From contig NC_092197.1 in assembly GCF_043641665.1 (NCBI RefSeq), positions 19,976,857 through 20,040,856 on the forward strand: a DNA stretch of 64,000 bases. The letters run 5' to 3'. Each line of letters begins with the position of its first letter. Within the stretch, counting starts at the first letter, position 1. This document shows, in pieces, positions 54,363-64,000 of this stretch. The position numbers and the translations under genes were made by a program. A model generated the notes under the pieces. The model saw nothing but the letters and a program-made list of their open reading frames with translations. It was not told where the DNA came from and did no database searches. Origin of the DNA: Enoplosus armatus. Lineage: Eukaryota; Chordata; Actinopteri; Centrarchiformes; Enoplosidae.

Positions 54363-54438
54363 CATACATACATGTATACACATATGTACACACACATATA
54401 CATATGTGTGTATATATATATATACACACACACACTTA

Positions 54439-54484
<46 letters not shown>

Positions 54485-55334
54485 CATATGTGTGTGTGTG
54501 TGTTAGAACTGCCTCTGGGACCACCAAGGTCTGGTTTTCAGATTTTCTTTCCCAGGAAGACACAATGTATAAAATCCAAAAAAGCATTAAAGTAGTTGGA
54601 TGTGTTGTGTATTCTCACTTTGCTGTAGCGAGGCTAGCAGTGTTAGTGATAAAATGTCCGTGAACTAGCTCTGTACTTATCTCACCCTGGCTAAGGCAGC
54701 GAAAGGGAGGCGTTTCCCACCATCGCGGGCTGTTGCTTTAAAAAAAAAAAAAAAAAAGGCTTCTTTTGCATTGCTTTCTGGTGGCGCAGTGGTTACACAG
54801 CTCTGCGCCAAAGAGAGCCGTCTTGAAATTGAAGTGATCACAAAATGGACGCTGTATATATTTAAAGCAAGAAACAAGAGTATTGTACTGTACTGTAATC
54901 GGCTGACGCGTAAGGTAAACAGAATAAAAACAACGTCGCATAACACACATATAATATCATGAATCCAACCTGCACTGCGAACAGAAATGTCGGTCATCAG
55001 GGACAGGATGAATTTTGTGTGTGCAGTGTGGTTAAAAAAAAAAAAAAAAAAGGTTTTCACCGTTTTCATATTTGTGGGCTCTTTAAAAAAATACCAAAAA
55101 ACCTGCAAACGGGCAACTGATGAACACGTGAAATACTGGAACAAGTGCCTGTAAGATGGAACCCATTACACACGTCATGTGACAGACTCTTGTGTACAAT
55201 TAGAATGTAAATGCAAATAAAGTTGCAAAAAACTAAACTGGGTCACTAATTCATCATTTTAAACAGAACTTTGAACTGTACATTTCCATTTCTATTCATC
55301 TGACCTAAACTGACCTATGGCCCAAACAGACGAA

Positions 55335-55393
<59 letters not shown>

Positions 55394-58300
55394 GACGTAC
55401 CTGAGGTCGACTGCTCCTACAAGCCTCCTCCAGGTTTTTGTGCCAGATGATCGCTGAAAACCTGGACCCTGTCTGGAACTTGTAAACATTGCCTGTGAGG
55501 TGACACGAAATTGCCCTGTGTGATTGCCTGATAATTAAATGACAGGAAGGAGAGAAAAAAAAAGAAAAAGACAACAGCAGGAGCTGGGTTAGCTCGGTGT
55601 GCGAGGCCGACCTTTGTCTGGGTCATTGAGCTGGAAGATGTTGGGTCTGGCCGGGTCATCTGGCAGCACCACCATCCACCCGGTCACACACACCTTCTTA
55701 CAGGGGCTGGACTTGTACTGCGACAAAGCACAGGGTTACAGTGGATCAGGTCCAAACGCATTTGAGCTGTCATGACCACAATAAAACAAAAAAAGGTGGC
55801 ACATGTAAGGCAGCAGCCTGAATTGGGCCGCTGCTGCGTCGCCAATGGAGCGCTGCAGGGATGGCGTGTTTTTGTAGGCTAACCCGGACGTTAGCGTCGC
55901 CCTGGTTCCCCTCGACTAACAGCCGATGGGATTTTTCCACAGGATTTTGGATTATTGCAGAAAATAAATGTTTTGTTCAGCGAGATAATCTTCACTGATG
56001 AACTCCACATTCAGGATTATTGAAGCGTAAACGGAATCGCCAGAAGTAAAAAAAGCTAACGTTAGGCTATAAAGGAACTACAGCACGGTCGCATTACTTC
56101 GACGTCACCACCGCTGAGCTTCACTTTTAAGAGAATATAGATAGATATAAATATATAGACGGATAGATATAGAGTATAAACACAACCAGTGAGGAGATGA
56201 CTTTCTGAGTTCGGCATGAAGACGTTAATGCAGTCGTCTCATTTAGCCGCTTGTTAGCAACCGCCTTTTTTAAGACACGTAAAAGCTTCAAAGTTCACGA
56301 GTGGGGGGGGGGGGGGGGGGGTATCTGCTGACGTGTTTTATGTCGTAGAAGAAAACGTTGAAACCTCTTCAGCTTGTGTCACAGACCTTATTTCAGGCAT
56401 CCAACCAAAAACCCATTCAAAGAAACCCCGCTGACTTCCAGACGAGGGAACAGGAAGTGTAAAACATGCTGACTCATTTCCGGGTTTTAGCGCTCATTCC
56501 TGCAGCGCTCCGTTGCCTTGGTGATATCAACAGGTGAAATCCGATGCTGGAATACGAATCAATTCCCGCAGCGAGGCTGCGGTGCCGTCGAGCTGTACCG
56601 ACCCGCTGTTCGCATTTCGTGTTCTTTGAGCATCAAGACTCACGTGTTTCCTCTCGGAGGCCCTCAGCGCTTTCGCCCCATAGAACGTTAGCGTTGACCC
56701 AGACAGAGTGATCCAAAATCGGGTCCACGATGACAGCTGCAACACAGCAGATGAACAGATCTCTCGTCAGAGGATTCCTCTGCCGACATGGTTAAACCAA
56801 CAGTGAAATCAAAGACCACCTCACCCTGGGCTTCCGTCCCTCCTTCAGCAGCGTTTTCCTTCGCAGGGGCCCTTCAATGGTCACGCTGCCGGCCTCGCTG
56901 CATCCATAGCAGGAGTTGGCAGCAGAGGAGCTAAGGGGGGTTGGGAGGTTGAGAAGGAAGGGAGGGGGAGAGGGAGGGGGGGGTGCCCAAATACAAAACA
57001 TTAGCAACAGATTTCCGCTCAGTATTCACAGCTCAGTGCGTGCAATTCAACATAGTGATAGGGCTCGAGGCCTATTCGACAAACAGACAAACACAAAGCA
57101 CGCCACCTCTGCAGTGACCGTCACAGACCGTAGCAGTGTAGTGAAGTATGCCAAGGTCCCGATCTGATCGGACCCCCACTAACTGGGGATAACTGCCTTT
57201 TTTCTTTCTCATCTTAGAGCCTTAAGCCGTGTTCCCATTGTAGCAGAAAAACAGTCGACTAAAAATGGTCAGTGGTCAAGGCAGCGATCAAAGATGGAGG
57301 ACGATTCCAGGTCCTCGTCACATTGGGACTTTTGCCGGGTACTGCCGCAAACGCTACTCTCTAGCATCTCCTCCCACGAGTCTCTGCAGTTGAGTTTAAT
57401 GGTCGGAACAGACAGCGACAGGCCACTAAAACCTTCAAATAGCTCGAGAGCTGAGCAGTGCTTTTCCGCTGCAATGCGAACACATCTGGGGGGGGGGGGG
57501 GGGGGGTGACGCCAGAGGAAGGATTGCGATTTCTTAAAAATGGTCATATATGATTTGAAAAGACAGCATTTTGTGTGTGAAGTAAACACGACAGGCTTTG
57601 GGTTGAGGCATCCATGACGGCGCTAACCAGTCTTTGTGCTAAGCTAGCTACAGCTTCAGAAGTGACAGCCAAGTCTTAACTTGTGAAAGAGTTCTAAATG
57701 GCGCCTGCCCTCCACCAGCATGCAATGGGAGAGGGCGGGGTGAGGGTGAGAGTGAGATACCCCGCCCCCCCACCCATAAAAAGGTGAGTTCATTCTTATT
57801 TCAAGTGATAGTAACGTCTTGCTATGCCACTTGACTGTACCTGTAAACATAGCTGCGGCTCCGGGGGGAGTTGCGAAGCGGGACCCTCCAGTTTGGGCCC
57901 AGCGTTGCGTACATGCGGCCCCTGTTTGTCAAACATTGTCACAGTCAGTCTGGGGAGGGGAGGGGGGGGGGGGGGGGGGGGGGCTCATGGGATTGGCCTT
58001 TTGGGTTAGCAGAAGTGTTCAGCATATCTCATAGCATTTCAACCAAAGCCAATTCAAAACCATTTACTGAGATAGATGTCATTTAGACCCAAACTAAATC
58101 TGCCACGCATAGATATAAATCAGTCTATATAGGACTTCTTGCTGGGACAAACAAAGATATACAGTATGATTAACTGGACACAGGGATGCTAGCAACATTT
58201 AAATACACTGATATCATATGCATAATGAATATGGTGCTGGCACGGATACAAACTGGCGACACGGAAATACAATTTTCAGACAAATCAAGTTTAAAGTGGA

Positions 58301-58951
58301 ACTCTGGTGAGATTCTATGTTTCTACTAATCAAGTGCGCAAGAGCCAAACCAACAATGAGTTGATCCTACTAACAAGCACTGTGTGTGTGTGTGTGTCTA
58401 CTCACTAGAGCGACCAAATGTGGATTCATCCACCGCTGAAAATAGTCCCCAACAAATGCACTATTTCCTTCCAGTTTGATTAAAAACTACAGCTGATTTA
58501 GGAAATGACTGAGCCTTTTTTTTTTTTTTTTTTTTTTAATTAAATGAAACTATATATATTTGTGAGGTGTTTTTGTCTTTATCTTCAGTGGGAACCAATG
58601 GGCTCGGAGCTGAGAGCCGCAGACAGGGTGGGGAGAAAGTCAGAAAATGTTGAGCGATGGATTAACGCATTGTTGGTTTAGTTTTTTTTACTACAAAAAA
58701 AATGTAGAATATTATCAGCCTCATTATTTACTGTAGGTTTAAAATCCCTTCGAGGCGATGAAGTTGATTAAACGGGATAAAATGGCGGAGGAATCACTCT
58801 CAAGCCGCAGTCCTACTCCATTTGACATTTCGACGTGATTAAAACCTTTCAAGATGAAACGATTACAGATGAAATCGGTGTTGTTTCCTCACCTCTCCAT
58901 TCCGGGTGACAGCTCCTCACCAAAAGAGCTTTCACTGCTGCCTATTAGGAA

Positions 58952-58982
<31 letters not shown>

Positions 58983-60566
58983 CAAGGACAGCTTCATTGT
59001 TTATTGTCAATACAGTATCAGCGGAAACTGGTTAATGGGGAAGCAGTTTAGTTTTTGTCATGAACAGAGTAACAGAGTGTAGTGTATACATGTATACATA
59101 CCTAATGACAGGCCGTTGGACACCGACGTGCTGTGTGGATCGTTCCTGACCGGACTCTGGGACTCTAGGAAGCTGTCGTCCAGCAGGTGTCGAGCTTTCT
59201 CGATGGGAAACGTGGCACTCCTGCTCTCCGACATGCCGTACTGGCACATCATGCTGTGGGCACAGGGGGTCGGCCATTTCGAACGACAAAGGGGGGAAAC
59301 AGGTTTCAGGTGGTGCTTTTTTTTCTTTTCTCTTTTCTCCCCGAAAGGTCCTACAAACGCGTTGCACGCGCTCACGAGAAGCTCAGATACATTTTCATTC
59401 TAACCTTGGAGTCTTGCTCCTTTTTCCTACGTCATTATTACCCAGTGATGCGCTGGCTGGGGATTTGAGAGTGTGCACGTGTCTCCGCAGACGCCAGTGG
59501 CGTCCATTACGGCACGCGACACCTTTCAGCCGCTGACGTCGAGTTTAACCGGAATATCTCAAAGTGACCGACTGCACTTTAGAACTGCGTGCAAACAGCT
59601 GTTAACTACGTTAGGCATGTAGGAGTGGTGTGCACTTACTCCAGTATAGGTATTTGTACTTAATACGTTAAAATACTTCTTAAGTATTTCAATAATAGGC
59701 GACTTGATGGTGATACTTCGCTGGATTTCATATCGTACTATATTTATCTGACAGCTATAGTCACTTTGCAAATGAAATGCTCGGCACACCCACACAGGAG
59801 GGTGGTTTTTATGAGACCTCTAGTCGGGTGTACGCCTGGTAGAGGCAGGTATTATTATTATTATTATCGTCATATTATTATCATTGTTTGCTTTAGTTTG
59901 TACAGTCAGTGTTGTAAAACGAAAAGATCTCACAAACAATATGTCACTTTATAAAATAAAGTAAATATCTTATTAAATAAATACGTTATTATATAAATAT
60001 ATAAAATAACTAGTTTAGAATTTGCCCTACCTAGACCAAGCTACACCACCAAAGTCCTGCTTGTACTTAAATGCATCAGTGATAACAAATCAGTATTATA
60101 GAAATATAGAGTAAAAATATAACAGTGACAGGATTCACTCAGCAATAAGTAGGAGTATTTTTTACTTTTGATACGTAAATGACGTTTCTGATCATACTTA
60201 CATACTAAATACTTCTTTCACCACTGTTACATTTCTCTAGCTTTTACCCAAACTCCTTTTATTGCTACAGTGTGACACAAGTTTACCGTTGTTGTTGTTG
60301 TTGTTGTTGTAGTTGTCCATAGCTGCCACTAGATGTCCCTCATCTTACTGAACACTTAGGATTTAGATTTCTTTTGTTTCTTTTGACTCAAATCCTGAAT
60401 CTAGCTTTGGAGCTAAGGAGAACGGCCTGTCATACTCACTTGTTTCCTAGGCTATGGCTCTTCCTGTGGTGAGAGGGAGGAGGGGTGGGAATGTGAACCC
60501 CCACAGAGGCATCGGGACAGGTGGGCCGTCGGTTATACCTCAGAGAGGCGGACACCTCGGACAGAC
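53440..60566 (-). CDS. ralgps1: Ral GEF with PH domain and SH3-binding motif 1, C-terminal part, 5' end outside window
   Basis: This is a Ral GTPase exchange factor recruited to membranes by its PH domain (family knowledge). Visible coding exons in transcript order: 60566-60440, 59253-59102, 58941-58893, 56930-56825, 56736-56644, 55717-55612, 55492-55401, 53469-53440; all phases match, giving 250 residues to the stop. Order: [17 protein letters not shown], the SH3-ligand PxxP region ([17 protein letters not shown]), [18 protein letters not shown], a Ser-rich linker ([16 protein letters not shown]), then the PH domain from [18 protein letters not shown] through [39 protein letters not shown] and [12 protein letters not shown], ending [15 protein letters not shown]1 is favoured over RALGPS2, which as I recall ends PTNLMTFE and differs at several PH positions. 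The N-terminal RasGEF domain must lie right of the window. Confidence 0.93.
54318..54502. repeat. compound (CA)n/(TA)n/(TG)n microsatellite
   Basis: Alternating purine-pyrimidine tracts: CA at 54328-54349, TA runs, then a mixed ATAC/ATGT region, TA at 54441-54480 and TG at 54488-54502. All are in ralgps1's last intron. Every frame is open, so several spurious ORFs result. Confidence 0.95.
55338..55390. repeat. (GT)26 microsatellite
   Basis: Starts 11 nt inside the ralgps1 intron that follows the exon at 55401-55492 (on the - strand it reads as CA after the donor). Confidence 0.96.
55401..55492 (-). CDS. ralgps1: ralgps1 exon, PH domain C-terminal helix
   Basis: The acceptor is cctcacag and the donor gtacgt; 92 nt. 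It encodes [20 protein letters not shown] and then [11 protein letters not shown]. The Trp-containing helix is the closing helix of the PH domain. A long (GT)n tract starts 11 nt into the next intron. Confidence 0.95.
55612..55717 (-). CDS. ralgps1: ralgps1 exon, PH domain
   Basis: The acceptor is tttgtcgcag and the donor gtcggc; 106 nt. It encodes [20 protein letters not shown], then [15 protein letters not shown]. Confidence 0.95.
56644..56736 (-). CDS. ralgps1: ralgps1 exon, PH domain
   Basis: The acceptor is tgtgttgcag and the donor gtgagt; 31 codons, phase 0 to 0: [20 protein letters not shown], then [11 protein letters not shown], including the aromatic core of the PH fold. Confidence 0.95.
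56825..56930 (-). CDS. ralgps1: ralgps1 exon, start of PH domain
   Basis: The acceptor is accccccttag and the donor gtgagg; 106 nt. It encodes [20 protein letters not shown], then [15 protein letters not shown], the first strand region of the PH domain. Confidence 0.94.
57962..57983. repeat. poly(G) tract, 22 nt
   Basis: An uninterrupted G run in a ralgps1 intron, preceded by further G-rich sequence (57950-57960). Confidence 0.95.
58405..58650. repeat. family D repeat, copy 2
   Basis: Contains gaaaatagtccccaacaaat followed by gcactatttcc, then tatatttgtgaggtgttttt, ccaatgggctcggagctgag and gccgcagacagggtggggag, colinear with 28305-28500. It lies in a ralgps1 intron and includes a long T run (58517-58538). 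Confidence 0.62.
58893..58941 (-). CDS. ralgps1: ralgps1 small exon
   Basis: A 49-nt exon with acceptor cctaatag and donor gtgagg, phase 1 in and phase 2 out. It encodes [14 protein letters not shown] with split codons at both edges. Confidence 0.88.
58951..58983. repeat. (AAC)n microsatellite
   Basis: A trinucleotide run immediately upstream (- strand) of the acceptor of the ralgps1 exon at 58893-58941, where it forms a GTT repeat in the polypyrimidine region. Confidence 0.94.
59102..59253 (-). CDS. ralgps1: ralgps1 exon, linker
   Basis: The acceptor is gtgcccacag and the donor gtatgt; 152 nt, phase 2 in and phase 1 out. It encodes [20 protein letters not shown], then [15 protein letters not shown] and [15 protein letters not shown], matching remembered human RALGPS1. 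Confidence 0.93.
60440..60566 (-). CDS. ralgps1: ralgps1 exon, PxxP SH3-binding region
   Basis: The acceptor is gtgtttcag and the donor gtgagt; 127 nt, phase 1 in and phase 2 out. It encodes [20 protein letters not shown], then [20 protein letters not shown] and N. The proline cluster is the SH3 ligand that names the family. Confidence 0.92.
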
Positions 60567-60905
60567 CTGAAACACAGGGAACGGGTCATCACTGCTCACA
60601 TGACTTCGTATCGATTATGCTGTCGGTCCAAAGCATCTCTACATGTTGACAAGATGGCAGGTAGAGGTTTCCTTTAGTGTCGAGAGTAAAGGGTCAGTAA
60701 ATATTTGCGCCGTTGCTCTGGGCACAAATTTGAAATAACGCCAGCGTATCCATGCAGGCGCCGTGCCATGAGGGGCCGTTAAGGGACATTATTCAGAGTT
60801 ACCGTGCATATACATGCATGTGCTTTTTCCTCTCACACATACACATATGAAACCAAACTCATTCACATACTACACTGAAAACCACACACGCGGACAAGTG
60901 AAATG

Positions 60906-60910
<5 letters not shown>

Positions 60911-60946
<36 letters not shown>
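60911..60946. repeat. (AC)18 microsatellite
   Basis: A perfect run in the ralgps1 intron. Confidence 0.96.
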
Positions 60947-60951
<5 letters not shown>

Positions 60952-62829
60952 GGCACGTCACTTTTCAAAATCCTCAAAATCCTCGATCCTCCTTTCAAGT
61001 TGATTTACTTAGTGTCCAAACGCGAGAGAGAAGTTGACACATTATCATCTCAGTCACCTTAATTCATCACCATGCGTTCATGGCAATGACCTTAAGGAGA
61101 GGGAGCCTCTCAATTTGCCCCGGGTTTTGCCTCTCAGGCTGCATGCAGGCCGCCCCACCTTATTGATAGAGGTCGTTGTGGCCTGTATGCAATCGCAAAC
61201 GCAACATTATTTCGGAAAAATACGCCATTTGAAAAACGATATGAACTACAAACGGTTGTGGTCAGAAGCCTGCACAAGGCGTGGCGACAACAATAGCATT
61301 AATACAGGATCCACATGAGTTGATATTGTACTTTAGTGGGACACTTGTGGTGGGGCTCTTAACTGTGAAGTCCTGATGCGTTTCACAGCGTTTATACAAA
61401 ACAAAAAGGAGTGACAAGTGCTGGGACGAAAAAATGCCATGGGCAACAGAAAATAACGGAGCCCAGCTCGCCCTCTTTGTCCAAAAGCCACCACACGACT
61501 GAACAGGGAGATAATGTGAAACCGCAGCCGCGTGCCAATGACCGGAAGTGAGGAACACACGCATTCTAAACACTTAGAGATTCCTTGTCATGGGAGAAAA
61601 TACAGCAGATTTTAAATGGGACTGTGTATATTATTAAATCCACTAGATGGAGCCAGTGAGACACAGAACGACCCCTCTGCATTCCTTACTTCCACCAGTG
61701 CCGTCATCTACCGTAGTGCCTCTATCTACATGTTCCCTGCGCCTCCGGGCAGCACCGTGTTGCACTGGTGTACTGATGTTATGGTGTGCGCATTATGTGC
61801 ACAGTGGAACCTCTGAGTCACTCTCTGGTCCCTCTCACTGGAAACCCCACTGTGGGGGGGGGTGGGCCCCGGCTCAGTCTGCTAGACGTGACCAGCTCGG
61901 ACACCGGCGGGGGCAGTCTGTGCTCAACGCGCTCGGCTTGGAATGCTCTCTGGCTTGTATGAAGTCATTTCGTGGTGCTAAAACCTTAAGAGCCTCATTA
62001 AAAGGAGAAACTGCTGCGTAAGGGAAAAGCTGAGACCGTGTAGAGGACATACAGGCAGCCGCATGTCATTTTGCCTGTTGGGTGTTTTGGTGGATAGATA
62101 TATCCCCACTGTACTGTGGAATTTGTTCAAATTTGAATACCCCCCCCCCCCCCCCCAAAAAAATGTGAGAAAATAATGTGGTACCGTCAGAATTTAAGGA
62201 ATCCGTTTCACTGTGGCAGGATAATGCCAGTCTCTGGGACAGAGGCCGCCTTAATGTGCCTTAATGGCTCCACTATTAGCGCGTAAGGACACATGCTGGG
62301 TTTGGGTGGCTGCAGCTTGCTGTCGGGAGAACTGCACACTCAGCAAACTAAGTGTAAAACAGGGTACACGAACACTCACAAAGTACACAAAGGTCTCCAC
62401 ACGGTGACGAATTCGCCCCAAAAACCATTTAGCTTCGACAAACTCTGTAATGTCACGGCTCCAAAAGCTTATTCATGATATTTTTCTGAAAATGACACTG
62501 AACTTCTTTTTTTTTTTTTTTGGCGGGGTTTTCGACCGGCACCATTTTGATCCAGTTCGCGTCGAGCAAAAGACCCCGGACTCGAGTCTTTCCGAGTCCA
62601 ACTCTCTCACTTTCACTTGCAAGAGAACGGCGTGCAAAACATTCAAGCAAAGTTAGCAGTCAAACTAACACTGGCACGACGGCAGATTCCGTCGGCTGTA
62701 GCTCATTAACGTTGTAATCCTGTGTGTAAACTGACGGAAGGCCGAAGCAAACTCTGTTGACTGGTGAATCAGTCAAAGATTATTAGTTAGCAAAGGAGGA
62801 ATTATTTCTCATCTTTGAGATGAGACCAC

Positions 62830-62890
62830 ATGTTTGGTCCAGACTGAAATATCCCAAATATTAGACGGATTGCAACTCATCCTGAGGGGG
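62830..62890. repeat. family A fragment
   Basis: Contains tttggtccagactgaaatat and acggattgcaactcatcctg, the opening words of family A. It abuts the inverted family B copy at 62890. Confidence 0.5.
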
Positions 62891-63185
62891 ACCTGGTGGC
62901 TGGCTGCAGTATAGGTCATAAGCCCCGCCCCCTCCATGTTAGCGGATGGGACATGGGCCAAACCAAAAAAAAAAAAAAAAATCAAAGTATCAAAGTTCAG
63001 GTAGCTCTTATCACGCTGATTTTTCCGATCAGTTTGGTTTTAATTAGTTATTTGATGCTGTAATAAGGGGATGTGACATCATGATTGACAGCTGAGATTG
63101 ACTGCGGTGCGCTCGCGATTTGGGTGTATGGGCGGGACCCCAATAATGCGGCTCCACCCCCAGACTCTGGCTCCTAATGACGTCA
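62880..63185 (-). repeat. family B repeat, inverted copy
   Basis: Read on the - strand it carries gtcattaggagccagagtct, gcatcaaataactaattaaa, gtgataagagctacctgaac, gtttggcccatgtcccatcc and gagggggcggggcttatgac, in the same order as 23265-23600. An A run at 62968-62985 interrupts it. Confidence 0.65.
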
Positions 63186-63304
63186 CCGGCGCAAGACGGC
63201 GAGCGGCCGTATCCGGGAGAGTTTGGGGGGGGTCCAGCCCACGGGTCAGATACATGAAATCAATATTTCGAGCCGACAGAAAGTGATTGCAGGTCTGAAT
63301 TGAA

Positions 63305-63545
63305 TCAGAGGTGGAGCGCCACTGATCGTAGTGTTGGTGGGTTCCATCCCCAGCCCCTACTGTCCACATGTCGACTTGTCCTTTGGGGCGGCCCCCTGAA
63401 TTGCCCCCGATCGGGGGGGGGGGGGGGGGGTCAGGCCAGCACCTTTGCGTGGGGAAGCTCGCTGCCATCGGTGTTGTGAACGGCTGAATGCGGGGCAAGC
63501 TGTAAAGTGCTTTGGATGAAAGCACTGTTTAAATGCAGCCACTTA
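63305..63545 (+). repeat. SINE-like dispersed repeat, copy 2 (forward orientation)
   Basis: Contains gaggtggagcgcc, gggttccatccccagcccct (B-box-like), tccacatgtcgacttgtcct, gctgccatcggtgttgtgaa, and ends ctgtaaagtgctttggatga then tgtttaaatgcagcc. The terminal 'gtaaagcgctttgga...tataaatgcag' wording is a hallmark of an abundant teleost repeat (memory). It is interrupted by an 18-nt G run. Confidence 0.6.
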
Positions 63546-63829
63546 CTCTTTTAACTGCGAATGCTAAAGCTAATTAGATTCAATAAGCTATTTAGATTCA
63601 ATAAGTGATCAAACCTCACACCACGCACACCTGTAAAAACCTGAAAGAGTGTTCAGTGAACGGTTTAATGAAGTGACGCGAATCCTTCTCGGTCAACAGA
63701 TGTCAACCCAACTGAACTGGAACACGGAAAGGTTCTGGAGGCTCGTGGCGGAACGTCTGTACTTAAGTTGACTAATAATGCGTGTGGATATGGTTTTCGT
63801 CACACAGCCGGAAGCAGGAAGTCTCAAAT

Positions 63830-63831
<2 letters not shown>

Positions 63832-63892
<61 letters not shown>
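63832..63892. repeat. (CA)30 microsatellite
   Basis: A perfect run near the right edge. Confidence 0.96.
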
Positions 63893-63896
<4 letters not shown>

Positions 63897-64000
63897 GGAC
63901 AGGCAGGTTCGACGAAGCGGGGAAACGCGACAGCTGGACACTGAAGAGTCATGTCCCAGGTGATTGACGTTAGCTCTTGGCCAATCCCTACGCACGTGCG

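Larger units (their letters stand above)
60567..64000. other. ralgps1 intron to window end
   Basis: No RasGEF-like exon is seen, so this is inferred to be one long ralgps1 intron. It contains (CA)n at 60911 and 63832, a family A fragment, the inverted family B copy and a SINE-like copy. Confidence 0.55.

Noticed and set aside
54138..54663. Several overlapping long open frames on both strands
   Set aside because: They are translations of CA/TA/TG microsatellite ([18 protein letters not shown]) and carry no protein information.

Overview
The window is vertebrate nuclear DNA, almost certainly from a ray-finned fish. Genes are split by short GT-AG introns, intergenic DNA is full of (CA)n and other microsatellites, and several short interspersed repeats look like families common in percomorph teleosts (repeat-family recognition is from memory). 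There are no prokaryotic operons, CRISPR arrays or phage genes.

Four protein-coding genes can be resolved exon by exon, and every splice phase closes. (1) dennd1a, + strand, 863-7470: the C-terminal part of a DENN-domain Rab35 exchange factor. The 5' part lies outside the window. (2) crb2, - strand, 34843-13705: a complete Crumbs-2 polarity protein of 13 coding exons and about 1470 residues, with a signal peptide in an isolated first exon, about 21 EGF modules, three laminin-G domains, one membrane segment and the ERLI tail. (3) fbxw2, + strand, 41181-45052: a complete F-box/WD40 protein of 454 residues in seven coding exons. (4) ralgps1, - strand, 60566-53440: the last eight coding exons of a Ral exchange factor, including the PxxP linker and the PH domain. 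The RasGEF part lies beyond the right edge.

Layout: dennd1a and crb2 are tail to tail, crb2 and fbxw2 are head to head across about 6.3 kb, and fbxw2 and ralgps1 are tail to tail. As I recall the human map, all four orthologues lie on 9q33, with DENND1A and CRB2 adjacent and convergent, so this is a conserved vertebrate synteny block rather than a functional operon. The proteins share only loose themes (endocytic trafficking, apical polarity, ubiquitination, Ral signalling).

Introns and intergenic DNA hold recognisable mobile-element debris: a 222-bp hAT-like MITE with perfect 16-bp terminal inverted repeats, a 269-bp MITE-like element with 25-bp imperfect inverted repeats, a decayed LINE in crb2 intron 1, a small second reverse-transcriptase fragment, two opposed SINE-like copies, and several repeat pairs. 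Long poly(G)/poly(C) tracts are unusually numerous (22 of 14 nt or more).

I do not see a previously undescribed biological system here. The most useful observations are a conserved cassette exon in dennd1a, a phase-forced GC-AG intron in crb2, the isolated signal-peptide exon of crb2, the tiny terminal exon of ralgps1, and the repeat pairs.
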